Positions 1-7,265 of a stretch of 39,926 bases of DNA are shown one piece after another. The DNA is taken from the NCBI GenBank assembly GCA_964480915.1, contig CAYZRS010000050.1, positions 1-39,926 of the forward strand, written 5' to 3'. The notes below the pieces were generated by a model. The model had not been told where the DNA came from, searched no databases, and worked only from the letters and a program-made list of their open reading frames with translations. Source of the stretch: CAWGCE01 sp964480915. Lineage in GTDB: Bacteria > Planctomycetota > Planctomycetia > Pirellulales > Pirellulaceae. Position 1 is the first letter of the stretch. Each line of letters begins with the position of its first letter. The position numbers and the translations under genes were made by a program.

Positions 1-55
1 AGAATTGCCAGAAACGGCTGGTGGGGTGATTGAAAAGTGCCCCGTCAAGGACTCG
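1..55. repeat. Left copy of 55-bp direct repeat (att-like)
   Basis: These 55 bases are identical to 3922-3976. In the right copy the repeat covers the last 18 bases of the tRNA-Lys gene and 37 bases beyond its 3' end, which is the usual form of a tyrosine-recombinase attachment site in a tRNA. The match breaks immediately after base 55 (G here, A in the other copy). The left limit cannot be seen because the window begins inside the repeat. This copy is not a functional tRNA; it carries only the 3' fragment. Confidence 0.9.
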
Positions 56-133
56 GAACAATTGTCTGATTCTGCGGAGAAAGTTGCGTGTCGCACCGGG
101 GTGGTGACATTCCCGCCGACTTGTCCCAGATGA
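2..133 (+). CDS. Open frame entering from left edge, possible integrase C-terminal tail
   Basis: A plus-strand frame is open from base 2 to the TGA at 131-133 (43 codons) and has no start in the window, so it would be the 3' end of a gene lying to the left. It passes through the 55-bp repeat, then diverges into a sequence with Ser/Glu/Lys-rich content. In the same frame the right repeat copy would read antisense into the tRNA as KDSNLEPID and stop. That is the same arrangement as the integrase at the right end of this window, whose frame reads antisense through tRNA-Ser. The idea that this is an integrase tail is an inference from that parallel; no catalytic region is visible, and a short open frame at an edge can be chance. 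Confidence 0.25.
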   Translation, partial: ELPETAGGVIEKCPVKDSEQLSDSAEKVACRTGVVTFPPTCPR

Positions 134-480
134 TCAACCGATGGGGCAATCTCAGTAGCGATAAGAAGCTTCCCGTTCTAGCCATTGCTTTAGCCGTTGG
201 CTCAGTTTGATTGAGTGACATTGCGCTTTGACGAACTTCGACAGGTGTGCGAGTGTCACTCGGTTTACATGCCCTGCTAGTACTTAATGCTGTTAGCACC
301 ATGCTGATTTGGTATCAATCCCGCCTACATGTCTCCCAAAATTTTGCCAACGAAAAATGACTATTTTGGGCACCAAAACCGGCGGATTTTCGGGAAAATC
401 GTTATTTCGAAAAGGCACGTTAAGATTGCGTTTAAAACCCCGGATATTAAAATGGAACTAGAATCCTTGTCAATGTAGAC
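56..480. other. AT-rich non-coding segment with inverted repeats
   Basis: I see no convincing gene here; a minus-strand frame at 45-302 lacks a ribosome site and gene-like composition. Two inverted repeats sit close together: CCCAAAAT at 335-342 pairs with ATTTTGGG at 363-370, and GATTTTC at 385-391 pairs with GAAAATC at 394-400 around a 2-base centre. They lie about 80-150 bases upstream of the promoter at 481-507. They could be recombinase or regulator sites, or part of an origin, but nothing in the sequence decides between these. Confidence 0.4.
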
Positions 481-507
481 TTGACACATGTCTTAGGTGG
501 CTATAAG
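481..507 (+). promoter_or_regulatory. Sigma70-type promoter for the 557-868 gene
   Basis: A perfect -35 box TTGACA at 481-486 is followed 15 bases later by TATAAG at 502-507. The spacing is shorter than the usual 17. A start near 514 places the ATG at 557 in the transcript and excludes the upstream GTG at 497 as the translation start. Confidence 0.5.
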
Positions 508-556
508 TCTGTTTGCTCGGCATTTTTGGCTGGGACCGATCAATACGAGAATACAA

Positions 557-868
557 ATGAAAACTTCAGCTGGAGAAGCAAAGAAACTTCCGCATATTGC
601 GCAAGTTACTTTGCGGAAATTTGCCCCTGCGGTGCGGAACCAGGTCCGGGAGATCTTAGGTGAGAAAGAAGGAATCGCTTGGGACGACTTCAACGAAGCT
701 TTATCGCAAGCGTTCACAAATATTGCTGGTGACGCTGGCTCGATGCTGTCGCCTGACCCACGAATAGTAGAACTGTCCACAATGGCATACAATGCTGGCA
801 ATTACCTTACTACCCAGGATTTGCTAGATGATATTGCCCGTCGTATGGCCGCTGCCAATCAGGAATAA
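557..868 (+). CDS. Hypothetical cassette protein, 103 aa
   Basis: A small soluble protein without signal peptide or membrane segment, beginning MKTSAGEAKKL. It has a basic N-terminal third (VTLRKFAPAVRNQVREIL) and a more acidic, helical-looking remainder ending in an amphipathic stretch with DLLDDIARRM. The frame could extend upstream to a GTG at 497, but that codon overlaps the -10 box of the promoter at 481-507, so the ATG at 557 is preferred; it has only a weak purine run (ACGAGA) before it. The next frame (828) overlaps its 3' end, suggesting translational coupling. I do not recognise the family. It is the first gene inside the left cassette and may define its cargo. Confidence 0.55.
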   Translation: MKTSAGEAKKLPHIAQVTLRKFAPAVRNQVREILGEKEGIAWDDFNEALSQAFTNIAGDAGSMLSPDPRIVELSTMAYNAGNYLTTQDLLDDIARRMAAANQE

Positions 869-1212
869 GCTCTATGGGCTAAACCTGCCTTTCGAAGTCG
901 AAGAGGCATTTGTGCGAGGCGTCGAAAGCAGGATTTTAGACTGCGCAGGTGCACCTTTCCGCGAAGGTGTTTGTTTTGAGGGCGTTGTTGCAGGTTACGA
1001 TTTTTGGGCCTGGGCTGCTTTCGAAAAGAACAAAAGGCACTGTTTTATCACTGACTGCAATTGCTTCTTACTCTAAAGCATCGGCTCCTTCCTATATGGC
1101 ATTTCTGCCACCGTACTCAAACGCGGACGAAATTCTTATCAGCAATATGGACAAGGCCTCTGCCTCAAAAATTGTCAGACGAAACAGTTTGGGATATACG
1201 AAAACCTGTTAA
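828..1212 (+). pseudogene. Probable frameshifted cassette gene, unknown function
   Basis: Two overlapping plus-strand frames each look coding in only one part. The frame from the ATG at 828 reads plausibly (LPFEVEEAFVRGVESRIL, then VVAGYDFWAWAAFEK) until about 1025. From there it becomes odd, while the frame shifted by +1 reads plausibly (GTVLSLTAIASYSKASA, then YMAFLPPYSNADEILISNM) to the TAA ending at 1212. The switch falls near the A-rich stretch at about 1020-1036. Joined, they would give a protein of about 127 residues, translationally overlapping the upstream gene by 41 bases. The likeliest explanation is a one-base indel, either real decay or a sequencing error. A programmed +1 shift is possible but there is no recognisable slippery signal. 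I do not recognise the family. Confidence 0.35.
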
Positions 1213-1232
1213 GTATGCTTTTGGGTGGGTGG

Positions 1233-1814
1233 TCAAGCGACAGCTTCATCCTTTAGTCTCCGCAGCACCATCTCAAACAAGTCAACAAGGCGATTGAATG
1301 ATCTTTGCGTAATGAAATTTGAATTTGCGATTGATCTAATTTCGGGCAGCCTATCAGCTAAATCATCATAGCCATTACCTTCCAAGGCAAGCTCTTCCAA
1401 CACGGCCAACTGTTCAACCATTTTGGCGTCATCACCGGCCAGGTACGCCCGCATGATCGTCATCGTCTCATTAGGGATTGCAAACTTTTCATGATGAAGA
1501 CAATCCAGTAGCTGATTAACAGCCTTTGAGGAATTGGTGCCGTTTGAGTTATCGTCCACAATCGCTTCCTCTAAGGATTCTCGCAACGCCTTCAGTGCCT
1601 CTGCTTCGTTCCAGATATCATCTGCATTGCATTCAAGCACTTTACAAATGGCTGCAGTTTGCTGCTTGTCTGGCCACACTTCGCCATTTTCGATCCTGCT
1701 GATCATCGTTTGATTGATCGGAAAAAAATCCGATAGTTTTTCTACCACGTCATTTTGCGTCAATCGCTTTCGAACCCGAAACAGCTTAATCGATTGACCC
1801 ACCTTCTTAGCCAT
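1233..1814 (-). CDS. XRE-family HTH regulator with helical C-terminal domain
   Basis: A 193-residue protein whose N-terminal 65 or so residues form a Cro/C1-type helix-turn-helix: QSIKLFRVRKRLTQNDVVEKL, a turn, then TMISRIENGEVWPDKQQ and a final helix with LECNADDIW. The rest is an acidic, all-helical region without a known catalytic motif, perhaps for oligomerisation or ligand binding. The start at 1814 is chosen because AAGGAG lies 5 bases upstream of it; longer in-frame starts up to 1943 overlap the upstream gene and lack such a site. It is the second gene of a minus-strand operon with 1897-2391, 82 bases apart. It is the natural candidate to bind the palindrome at 2466-2483 and so autoregulate, which is inference. 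Confidence 0.8.
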   Translation of the reverse strand: MAKKVGQSIKLFRVRKRLTQNDVVEKLSDFFPINQTMISRIENGEVWPDKQQTAAICKVLECNADDIWNEAEALKALRESLEEAIVDDNSNGTNSSKAVNQLLDCLHHEKFAIPNETMTIMRAYLAGDDAKMVEQLAVLEELALEGNGYDDLADRLPEIRSIANSNFITQRSFNRLVDLFEMVLRRLKDEAVA

Positions 1815-1896
1815 AAAACTCCTTACGGAGCTTGGCATGTTGCTACTAGGGTTCGATGTCATCTCTTCCATCTCCGGATTGCGAGGTTCGTTGTTG

Positions 1897-2391
1897 TTAT
1901 GAATTGGACGTAGAGGCGATCTGAAAGTTGATGAGGTCTTCAACTTCTTTGCGGAGCAATTTTAGGTCGCTAATTCGAGCTTGAAAGAGTTTGGGGTCAC
2001 TAATATCACTCCTAGTGCAAAGCTCGTCCTCAATCTGGGATTGCGTGATCTTTAGTTCTTTCAAACCGAATCGCGGAAGCTCTTCGCGGATCAAATCAGG
2101 TAAGAGGATTCGAGGGTTGCCGGTAGCGCCGGTTTGCGCTAGGGATTCCTGCAATCGATTCACTTCGTTATAGTAGTCTTGGTCGTCGCTACTACCATTC
2201 TTCGCGGTGATGATTCTATGGAAAAGCAAGGTTCGAATTGCAGCGACCTCTTCCTCTGTAGTTGGATGTTCCAGGCGTCTAAGAACGAACTCCAGAGGTT
2301 CGTTCTCAAGCTCTACGCTCAAGTCGAACTCTTCATCTAGCCAGTCAACGACTAATTCGTCGGTGACAAATCCGTTGTCCTTCTTCACCAT
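1897..2391 (-). CDS. Acidic hypothetical protein, operon partner of XRE regulator
   Basis: A 164-residue, strongly acidic, predicted helical protein with no signal peptide, membrane segment or known motif that I can recognise. The start is well supported by an AGGAGG ribosome site 7 bases upstream of the ATG at 2391. Charged clusters include DWLDEEFDLSVELENE near residues 16-31 and a C-terminal coiled-coil-like stretch (ISDLKLLRKEVEDLI). It is the first gene after the promoter and operator at 2466-2495 and is followed by the XRE gene. The layout of small acidic protein, XRE regulator and shared autoregulatory operator resembles toxin-antitoxin, phage-control or restriction-controller modules, but no toxin or nuclease motif is present, so no function is assigned. 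Confidence 0.65.
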   Translation of the reverse strand: MVKKDNGFVTDELVVDWLDEEFDLSVELENEPLEFVLRRLEHPTTEEEVAAIRTLLFHRIITAKNGSSDDQDYYNEVNRLQESLAQTGATGNPRILLPDLIREELPRFGLKELKITQSQIEDELCTRSDISDPKLFQARISDLKLLRKEVEDLINFQIASTSNS

Positions 2392-2465
2392 CTCATCTCC
2401 TCCTACAAAATTTGCTGCAAGCCTCCAAAAGCCAGGATTTAATCGCCCAATGGGTTACTAACTAT

Positions 2466-2495
2466 GAATATTCATGAATATTCGGCCGTTGTCAA
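2466..2495 (-). promoter_or_regulatory. Promoter with 18-bp palindromic operator
   Basis: On the minus strand a perfect -35 TTGACA (2490-2495) is followed after 17 bases by AATATT (2467-2472). A perfect 18-bp palindrome, GAATATTCATGAATATTC at 2466-2483, covers the -10 box and part of the spacer. It is built of two identical 8-bp palindromic half-sites separated by AT. A repressor bound here would block polymerase. The XRE protein of the same operon is the obvious candidate binder. Confidence 0.7.
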
Positions 2496-2814
2496 GGCCT
2501 TTGTTTAGCTCAAACTTACTTTTCTTTGATTAGACCGATCTGTTGCCAAACTTTTCGCTTAGTTTGAATGGCGAGCAACTAAAAATTCTTCTCTTGCATG
2601 AAATGTAAGGAAAAAATAGCTTTCCCGGATGTAATTCAGCAAGACATTCATGACACGGGAAAACGATATTGCTGTTGCCGGCGCCTTGAATTCACCTCGT
2701 GATTGACCTTTCACAAACTTGCCGAAGCACGGCCGCCTCAATTCCTTGGAGGCTTAGTAGCGCGCTATTACCGTTCGCCTCTCGAAGTGGTTCAGGAACT
2801 CGCAGTTGTAGTTT
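2496..2814. other. Gene-free stretch upstream of PEP-CTERM remnant
   Basis: No convincing gene is present. The right half (about 2690-2814) contains short open frames that do not connect to the PEP-CTERM frame at 2815; a TAG at 2809-2811 closes that frame upstream. A small inverted repeat (CAAACT at 2547-2552 and AGTTTG at 2561-2566) is the only structure seen. The change from AT-rich to GC-richer sequence happens in this stretch, near 2660. Confidence 0.35.
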
Positions 2815-3489
2815 TTGGGCCCGTGGAAGATGGATTTTTCAGGTGATGGTGGGCAACTCGACCCGATTTACGGTGGAGCTTCACACTTCATCGACGGTGT
2901 CGATGTGGGACCTCTGTCGGAGAACCAACTCGATGCACCGTCCTTTGGCATGACCACCAGTCGCCGACCATTTCAAGCCGATACCGTCGAGGCGATGCGT
3001 GCCTTCGATGAGCCACTGACAACTGCCCGGTCGTTCCAAATGGTCTTGGACGGGTCGGCGTACGAGATTGGCCAAGATACGAATATCGGCAACGTCTTTC
3101 AGCTGTTGGGCGCCGATGGTGTACCTCGATACGAGTTGACTTCGGTCGAAGTGGCCAACAATCAGTGGTCTTCGAATGGAACCAACACAGCTCTTCGCTA
3201 CGACGTGCCGGTGAGGTTTTCATTTTCCATGATAGGCCCTGACAATTTCATCGCGTCGCTGCAACGACTGGACGACTCGATCGGTTTCATCCAGTTCAAC
3301 GGCGCACTGCAAGGCACTCCGGGCATGCCCATTGCTGCCGTCCGCTTCGCCAGTATCGGAACCGGTAGCTCGTCGGACGGGGCGACAGAGATGTTCTTCA
3401 ACAACATGCAGATTGTCCCCGAACCGCCCATGGGCGGTCTGTTTGGCATTTGGTTGCTCGCGGTTGGCAGTCGGCGACGTTGTTCATGA
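2815..3489 (+). pseudogene. 5'-truncated PEP-CTERM domain protein
   Basis: The last 25 residues carry a PEP-CTERM sorting tail: VPEPP, then a hydrophobic segment (GGLFGIWLLAVG), then SRRRC. In this family the tail directs exosortase processing of exported proteins. The body (about 200 residues) looks like a secreted beta-rich protein, with NGTNTALRYDVPVRF and IGFIQFNGALQGT. There is no signal peptide. The frame begins right after a stop at 2809-2811 and the only start is a TTG at 2815 without a ribosome site, so the N-terminus has been lost. No exosortase gene is in the window. The fragment probably reached its place by rearrangement at the cassette. Confidence 0.6.
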
Positions 3490-3642
3490 TTTGCAGCCGA
3501 CGTGCAATGAGGAGCAGGTAACAAGACGAGCCGTTCGACACTCACTTAAGCAAGTAGAGTCGTCGAACAAGGAATGACCGACGGAATAGCGGACGAGGAC
3601 ATTCTTTCTTGTCGCGTGAACGCTGCATCGCCGGCACGCGAT

Positions 3643-3861
3643 CTATTCGCGATGATCATCGCCTGCTGGAGCTGAGTTCCTATTCCTTGTTTGCCGTGAT
3701 TGGCGTTTTAGTCGTTTGAACTTGTTTTCAAGATCGCGAAGTTCCGTCGTTATTTGCGTAACTTCGTTTTCAAGCTGCCGAATTCTGGCCTCTTTGTTTG
3801 CATTCTTGTTGCAGCCTGTGAGCATCAGCAAACAGGTCGTGATGAAGAGTAGTCGTTTCAT
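3643..3861 (-). CDS. Small coiled-coil lipoprotein
   Basis: A 72-residue protein starting MKRLLFITTCLLMLTGC. This is a basic N-terminus, a hydrophobic core and a lipobox LTGC with the lipidated cysteine at residue 17, so export and membrane anchoring are expected. Residues 24-55 form a heptad-like coiled coil (IRQLENEVTQITTEL, then LENKFKRLKR), followed by a polar basic tail. The shape is that of a minimal Lpp/Slp-like structural lipoprotein, but there is no sequence reason to name it. No clear ribosome site precedes the ATG. It lies just inside the right boundary repeat of the cassette. Confidence 0.6.
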   Translation of the reverse strand: MKRLLFITTCLLMLTGCNKNANKEARIRQLENEVTQITTELRDLENKFKRLKRQSRQTRNRNSAPAGDDHRE

Positions 3862-3921
3862 GTTGCGCTAGAACCGGCCATCGGCCTTTGAATTGGGATC
3901 GGACTGGCACCACCTTGACCG

Positions 3922-3976
3922 AGAATTGCCAGAAACGGCTGGTGGGGTGATTGAAAAGTGCCCCGTCAAGGACTCG
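3922..3976. repeat. Right copy of 55-bp direct repeat (att-like)
   Basis: Identical to bases 1-55. Bases 3959-3976 are the 3' end of tRNA-Lys (discriminator, acceptor strand and part of the T arm); bases 3922-3958 lie beyond the tRNA. The integrated element supplies or preserves the tRNA 3' end so that the gene stays functional. Confidence 0.9.
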
Positions 3977-4031
3977 AACCTTGAACCTATTGATTAAGAG
4001 TCAATTGCTCTGCCAGTTGAGCTAACGGGGC
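3959..4031 (-). tRNA. tRNA-Lys (anticodon CTT)
   Basis: A 73-base cloverleaf on the minus strand. The acceptor stem GCCCCGT pairs with ACGGGGC and the discriminator is A. The anticodon arm is ATTGA, loop CTCTTAA, TCAAT, placing CTT at positions 34-36. The T arm contains GGTTCGAGTCC. CCA is not encoded. Its 3' end is the insertion site of the left cassette. Confidence 0.95.
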
Positions 4032-4358
4032 GAGAAAAAATGCGCATCCTGCGCACCTAGTCAAACTCGGCTTGCATTCGATTTAACCAGGCTGCCTTCG
4101 TGGCTGAACCTCGATGTTTAACACACCCAAAACACAATGGCTAGGGGCCGGTCGGTTGAACGCCGACTCGATCGGGCGTTGTTTGACCACAAGGATTTAA
4201 ATATCGTCCGGCTGTCGACGGGATGCGGCTCTCAAGAAAAAAGTGCTGGATACAAGAAGTTTGATCGGAATGTCTTGATGAACGGTCGCTCGTCGTTGAC
4301 CTATGCTCTGTAGATTAACGTTGGCGAGTCGTGTTGATTTGGTTTCTTGCCGAGCAGT
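4032..4358. other. Intergenic region between tRNA-Lys and sigma54 regulator
   Basis: No gene is seen. Close to the tRNA 5' end there is a repeated small palindrome (TGCGCA at 4041-4046 and 4050-4055). On the minus strand a TTGACT lies about 40 bases before the tRNA, without a good -10 box. The remainder, containing the 3' flank of the regulator at 4359, shows nothing I can name. Confidence 0.35.
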
Positions 4359-6242
4359 CTATTCGGGGTCGCTTGCGTTTTCGTCGGTTTGTACTCCCAG
4401 CTGTTTCATCTTTCGATAGAGGTTCGAACGATGTAGACCCAAGCGGGCGGCGGCGTCGGTCATGTTGCCGTCGGCTGCCGCAATTTGGGATTCAATGTGG
4501 GCAATTTGGAAAGCGCGTGTGGCCTCGTTGAGGTTTTGCACCGACGTTGCCGAATGGGGCTCCGGCAGGCCCAGCGCTTCCGCGGTCAACTCGTCCGAAG
4601 TGGCGAGAAAAGCCAGGCGTTCCATGACGTTGCGTAGCTCTCGCACGTTGCCTGGCCACGGGTGAGATCGCAGTCGCTTGATGGCAGCGGCACTAAGCCG
4701 CACGGGCGGTCGTCCGGCAGCGGCCGAAAAGTGTGCCAAGAAGTGTTCTGCCAGTTCGGCGATGTCTTGCGGGCGGTCCCTCAAAGGAGGTAGCTCGATC
4801 GTGACGGCGTTGAGTCGGAAAAATAGGTCTTCGCGAAAATCGCCGCTGCGGACCATGGCGGCCAAATCGCGATTGGTCGCGGCGAGAACGCGCGTATCGG
4901 TCGTGATCGGTTCCGTTCCACCGACTCGGACAATGATCTTGTCTTCCAGGACTCGGAGTAGTTTGACTTGGCCGCGCGGCGTCAGTTCACCGATCTCGTC
5001 TAGGAATAGGGTCCCTCCATCGGCCGCCTCGAATTTTCCGGCTCGGGATTCGGCCGCATCGGTAAAGGCGCCTTTCTCATGACCGAACAACTCGCTTTCG
5101 AGCAGCGTTTCGGTTAGCGCTCCGCAGTTGACTGCTAAGAAGGGGTTCGCGGCGCGCGGGCTGAGCTCATGGAGTCGCCGACTGGCGACTTCTTTACCCG
5201 TTCCGTTTTCTCCCACGATCAACGCGGGCAACTCGGTCGGGGCGATGCGTTCAATTCGTTGGCGGAGATCGATCATGGCTTGGCTCTGACCTAAGAATCG
5301 AGTCGAGGTCGATTGTGGATCTTCTTCGGTTGAGAGTGAAGCGCCAAAGCAACGCGCCAATTCTGCTGCGTCTGCCGCATCGTCCTTGTCAAAAGTCGAC
5401 TGCTCGTCACTAACAATCAGTAGCAAGCCGATGGGGGTCGCCGCGTGCTTGGCTGAATCGTGATCCTCGCGAGGAATCGCAGCGATGACCGCCGAGCGGA
5501 TAGGTTGCTCGGCAGGCGCTTGGATCGATGCGAGGCAATCCAATTCGTCTTGGGCAATGACCGTCGCACCGCTCGCATTCGTTGATCGATGCAAGGTGGT
5601 CAACCACGGAGCGTCAACGGGCCACGAAAGGGAAAGCGGGCCGGACGTGTAATGAGCTTGCGTTTCATCCAAGGGTAAGATGTGGACGCTTGTGGCCAGA
5701 AGGCCGTCGCGAATAATGGCCAAGGCTGCGCTCAGTTCCTCGCCGTTGTTGCTCAATTGGTTGCTCACGGCAATCTTCATGTGGGTGATTCTCAATTGTC
5801 TCGCGGCCTTTTCGCGATCGGCGACCAGGGTGATGATCGAGCGAAGCAAGGTGGCAACGTTCTGCAGGGCCAAGAGATCTTCCGGTGATCGTGATGCAGA
5901 ACCGGCTGCCAGGAGAATCGCCGGAGTTGAACGGACTTCCCGTTTGCCGGTTTTTAGTGGTGCCGCGATCCAAGTTGTTTCGCTGGCCATTTCCTCCGTG
6001 TCGGCAACGGTGGCCAGCAGCGCAAACGGTAAATCGCTGGTTTCGCCGGTTGGCAAAGCGTCCGTCCAGACGCCGTCGATCGCTTGCACGATCTGCAGCG
6101 AGGCGGCCTCAACACACTTCGCAAGTTTCGGCAACACGGTGGTCAGGAACGTGTTCACCGTCGGAGACTGAGCGGCAGTCGCGAGCAACCACTGGGAAAG
6201 TTCCGCCTGATTTTCAAAGTCTGGAAATGCCACGTTCGCCAT
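4359..6242 (-). CDS. Sigma54-dependent Fis-family transcriptional regulator with GAF-like sensor region
   Basis: A 627-residue enhancer-binding protein. Residues 1-310 form a sensor part resembling one or two GAF domains. The AAA+ domain (about 314-545) shows Walker A GENGTGKE, the sigma54-contacting loop as GAFTDA, Walker B GGTLFLDEIGEL and an arginine-rich sensor region (REDLFFRLN). A Fis-type HTH ends the protein (about 590-620, DAAARLGLHRSNLYRKMKQL). The GAFTDA form instead of GAFTGA is a known variant and should still contact sigma54. It lacks a receiver domain, so it probably responds to a ligand or partner protein. It is divergent from fabI. A sigma54-type site lies before the operon at 14967, but nothing links the two directly. 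Confidence 0.93.
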   Translation of the reverse strand: MANVAFPDFENQAELSQWLLATAAQSPTVNTFLTTVLPKLAKCVEAASLQIVQAIDGVWTDALPTGETSDLPFALLATVADTEEMASETTWIAAPLKTGKREVRSTPAILLAAGSASRSPEDLLALQNVATLLRSIITLVADREKAARQLRITHMKIAVSNQLSNNGEELSAALAIIRDGLLATSVHILPLDETQAHYTSGPLSLSWPVDAPWLTTLHRSTNASGATVIAQDELDCLASIQAPAEQPIRSAVIAAIPREDHDSAKHAATPIGLLLIVSDEQSTFDKDDAADAAELARCFGASLSTEEDPQSTSTRFLGQSQAMIDLRQRIERIAPTELPALIVGENGTGKEVASRRLHELSPRAANPFLAVNCGALTETLLESELFGHEKGAFTDAAESRAGKFEAADGGTLFLDEIGELTPRGQVKLLRVLEDKIIVRVGGTEPITTDTRVLAATNRDLAAMVRSGDFREDLFFRLNAVTIELPPLRDRPQDIAELAEHFLAHFSAAAGRPPVRLSAAAIKRLRSHPWPGNVRELRNVMERLAFLATSDELTAEALGLPEPHSATSVQNLNEATRAFQIAHIESQIAAADGNMTDAAARLGLHRSNLYRKMKQLGVQTDENASDPE

Positions 6243-6432
6243 TCTGAGTCGCGCTCACCCGACTAGCAGGTGGGGACGAATCGGTGTCAAATGATGCCTT
6301 ACAAATAAACACGAATCACTGAAATGATAACGAATCGTGTGCGATCCGCGCAGAGCTTGCTGAGGTTTGAGTACGACTCGCAGGCGGTTTGGCAGGACCA
6401 TGACTCGATCCGTTTCAACAGGAGATATTTCC

Positions 6433-7260
6433 ATGGGTACCTTCGAAAACAAAAAAGGTCTGATTCTCGGCGTTGCGAATGATCGTTCGATCGCTTGGGC
6501 CATTGCGAAGCAGATAATGGAGCAGGGCGGCCAGTGCGGTTTCAGCCATCTGCCAGACCGACCGGATGACGAGCGAGAAAAGAACAAGAATCGCGTCGCC
6601 AAGTGCACGAAGGGTCACGACAATGCCAAATTTCTCGTGCCTCTCAATGTTCAAGACGACGATCAGATTGCCAGTGTTATGTCTCGGGCCAAAGAAGAGT
6701 TTGGCCAGATCGACTTTTTGCTGCATTCGATCGCTTTCGCCGATCGCAATGATCTATTGAAGGATACGATTGAAACCAGTCGAGACGGTTTCAAAATGGC
6801 GATGGAGATTAGCGCTTACAGCTTGTTGGCTGTCGCGAATGCAGCCAAAGGGATCATGGCCGACGGCGGTTCGATCGTGACGATGACTTACTTCGGCGGT
6901 GAGAAATGCGTGCCCGGATATAACGTGATGGGCATTTGCAAAGCGGCACTCGATGCCTCGATGAAGTACTTGGCCTACGACTTGGGGCCGCGCGGTATTC
7001 GCGTGAATGCACTGAGCGCTGGGCCGCTCAAAACGCTGGCCAGTTCGGCAGTCGGTGCCGGCGAAATGCTTAGCCTTTACGAACACATGTCGCCGCTCGG
7101 TCGCAATGTCACTCACGACGAAGTTGGCCGAGTTGGCTCGTTCTTGCTCTCTGACATGTCGACCGGAATCACGGGCGAGATCATGCACGTCGACGCCGGT
7201 TACAACGCCATGGGGTCTCCTGGTCGCTTGCTAGAAAAAATCAAAGAAGCTCAAGCCTAG
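6433..7260 (+). CDS. fabI: Enoyl-[acyl-carrier-protein] reductase (NADH), FabI type
   Basis: Catalyses the last reduction in each round of type II fatty-acid elongation. The 275-residue protein begins MGTFENKKGLILGVANDRS, which has the Rossmann nucleotide-binding pattern of FabI rather than a generic short-chain dehydrogenase. The catalytic pair lies in GYNVMGICKAAL (Tyr163, Lys170), with the additional FabI tyrosine at about 153 in MTYFGGEK. The C-terminus has TGEIMHVDAGYNAMG. The start at 6433 follows AGGAG; the frame extends to 6367 but those 22 residues are not FabI-like. Length and motifs are normal for the family. Confidence 0.96.
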   Translation: MGTFENKKGLILGVANDRSIAWAIAKQIMEQGGQCGFSHLPDRPDDEREKNKNRVAKCTKGHDNAKFLVPLNVQDDDQIASVMSRAKEEFGQIDFLLHSIAFADRNDLLKDTIETSRDGFKMAMEISAYSLLAVANAAKGIMADGGSIVTMTYFGGEKCVPGYNVMGICKAALDASMKYLAYDLGPRGIRVNALSAGPLKTLASSAVGAGEMLSLYEHMSPLGRNVTHDEVGRVGSFLLSDMSTGITGEIMHVDAGYNAMGSPGRLLEKIKEAQA

Positions 7261-7265
7261 TCAAG

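Larger units (their letters stand above)
1..3976. mobile_element. tRNA-Lys-integrated cassette of about 3.9 kb
   Basis: The segment is bounded by the 55-bp perfect repeat, with an intact tRNA-Lys at the right boundary and only a tRNA 3' fragment at the left. This is the expected product of site-specific integration at a tRNA 3' end. The part from about 60 to 2560 looks visibly more AT-rich than the chromosomal genes to the right, while 2700-3860 looks chromosome-like. Contents are a small gene with its own promoter, a damaged gene, a two-gene operon with operator, a PEP-CTERM remnant and a small lipoprotein. No integrase is inside, so the cassette would depend on one elsewhere, or it is one half of a tandem arrangement continuing left of the window. 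Confidence 0.65.

Noticed and set aside
3901..3920. A possible sigma54 site near TGGCACCACCTTGACC
   Set aside because: The spacing between the GG and the expected GC is wrong (AC is found there), and no gene lies suitably downstream.
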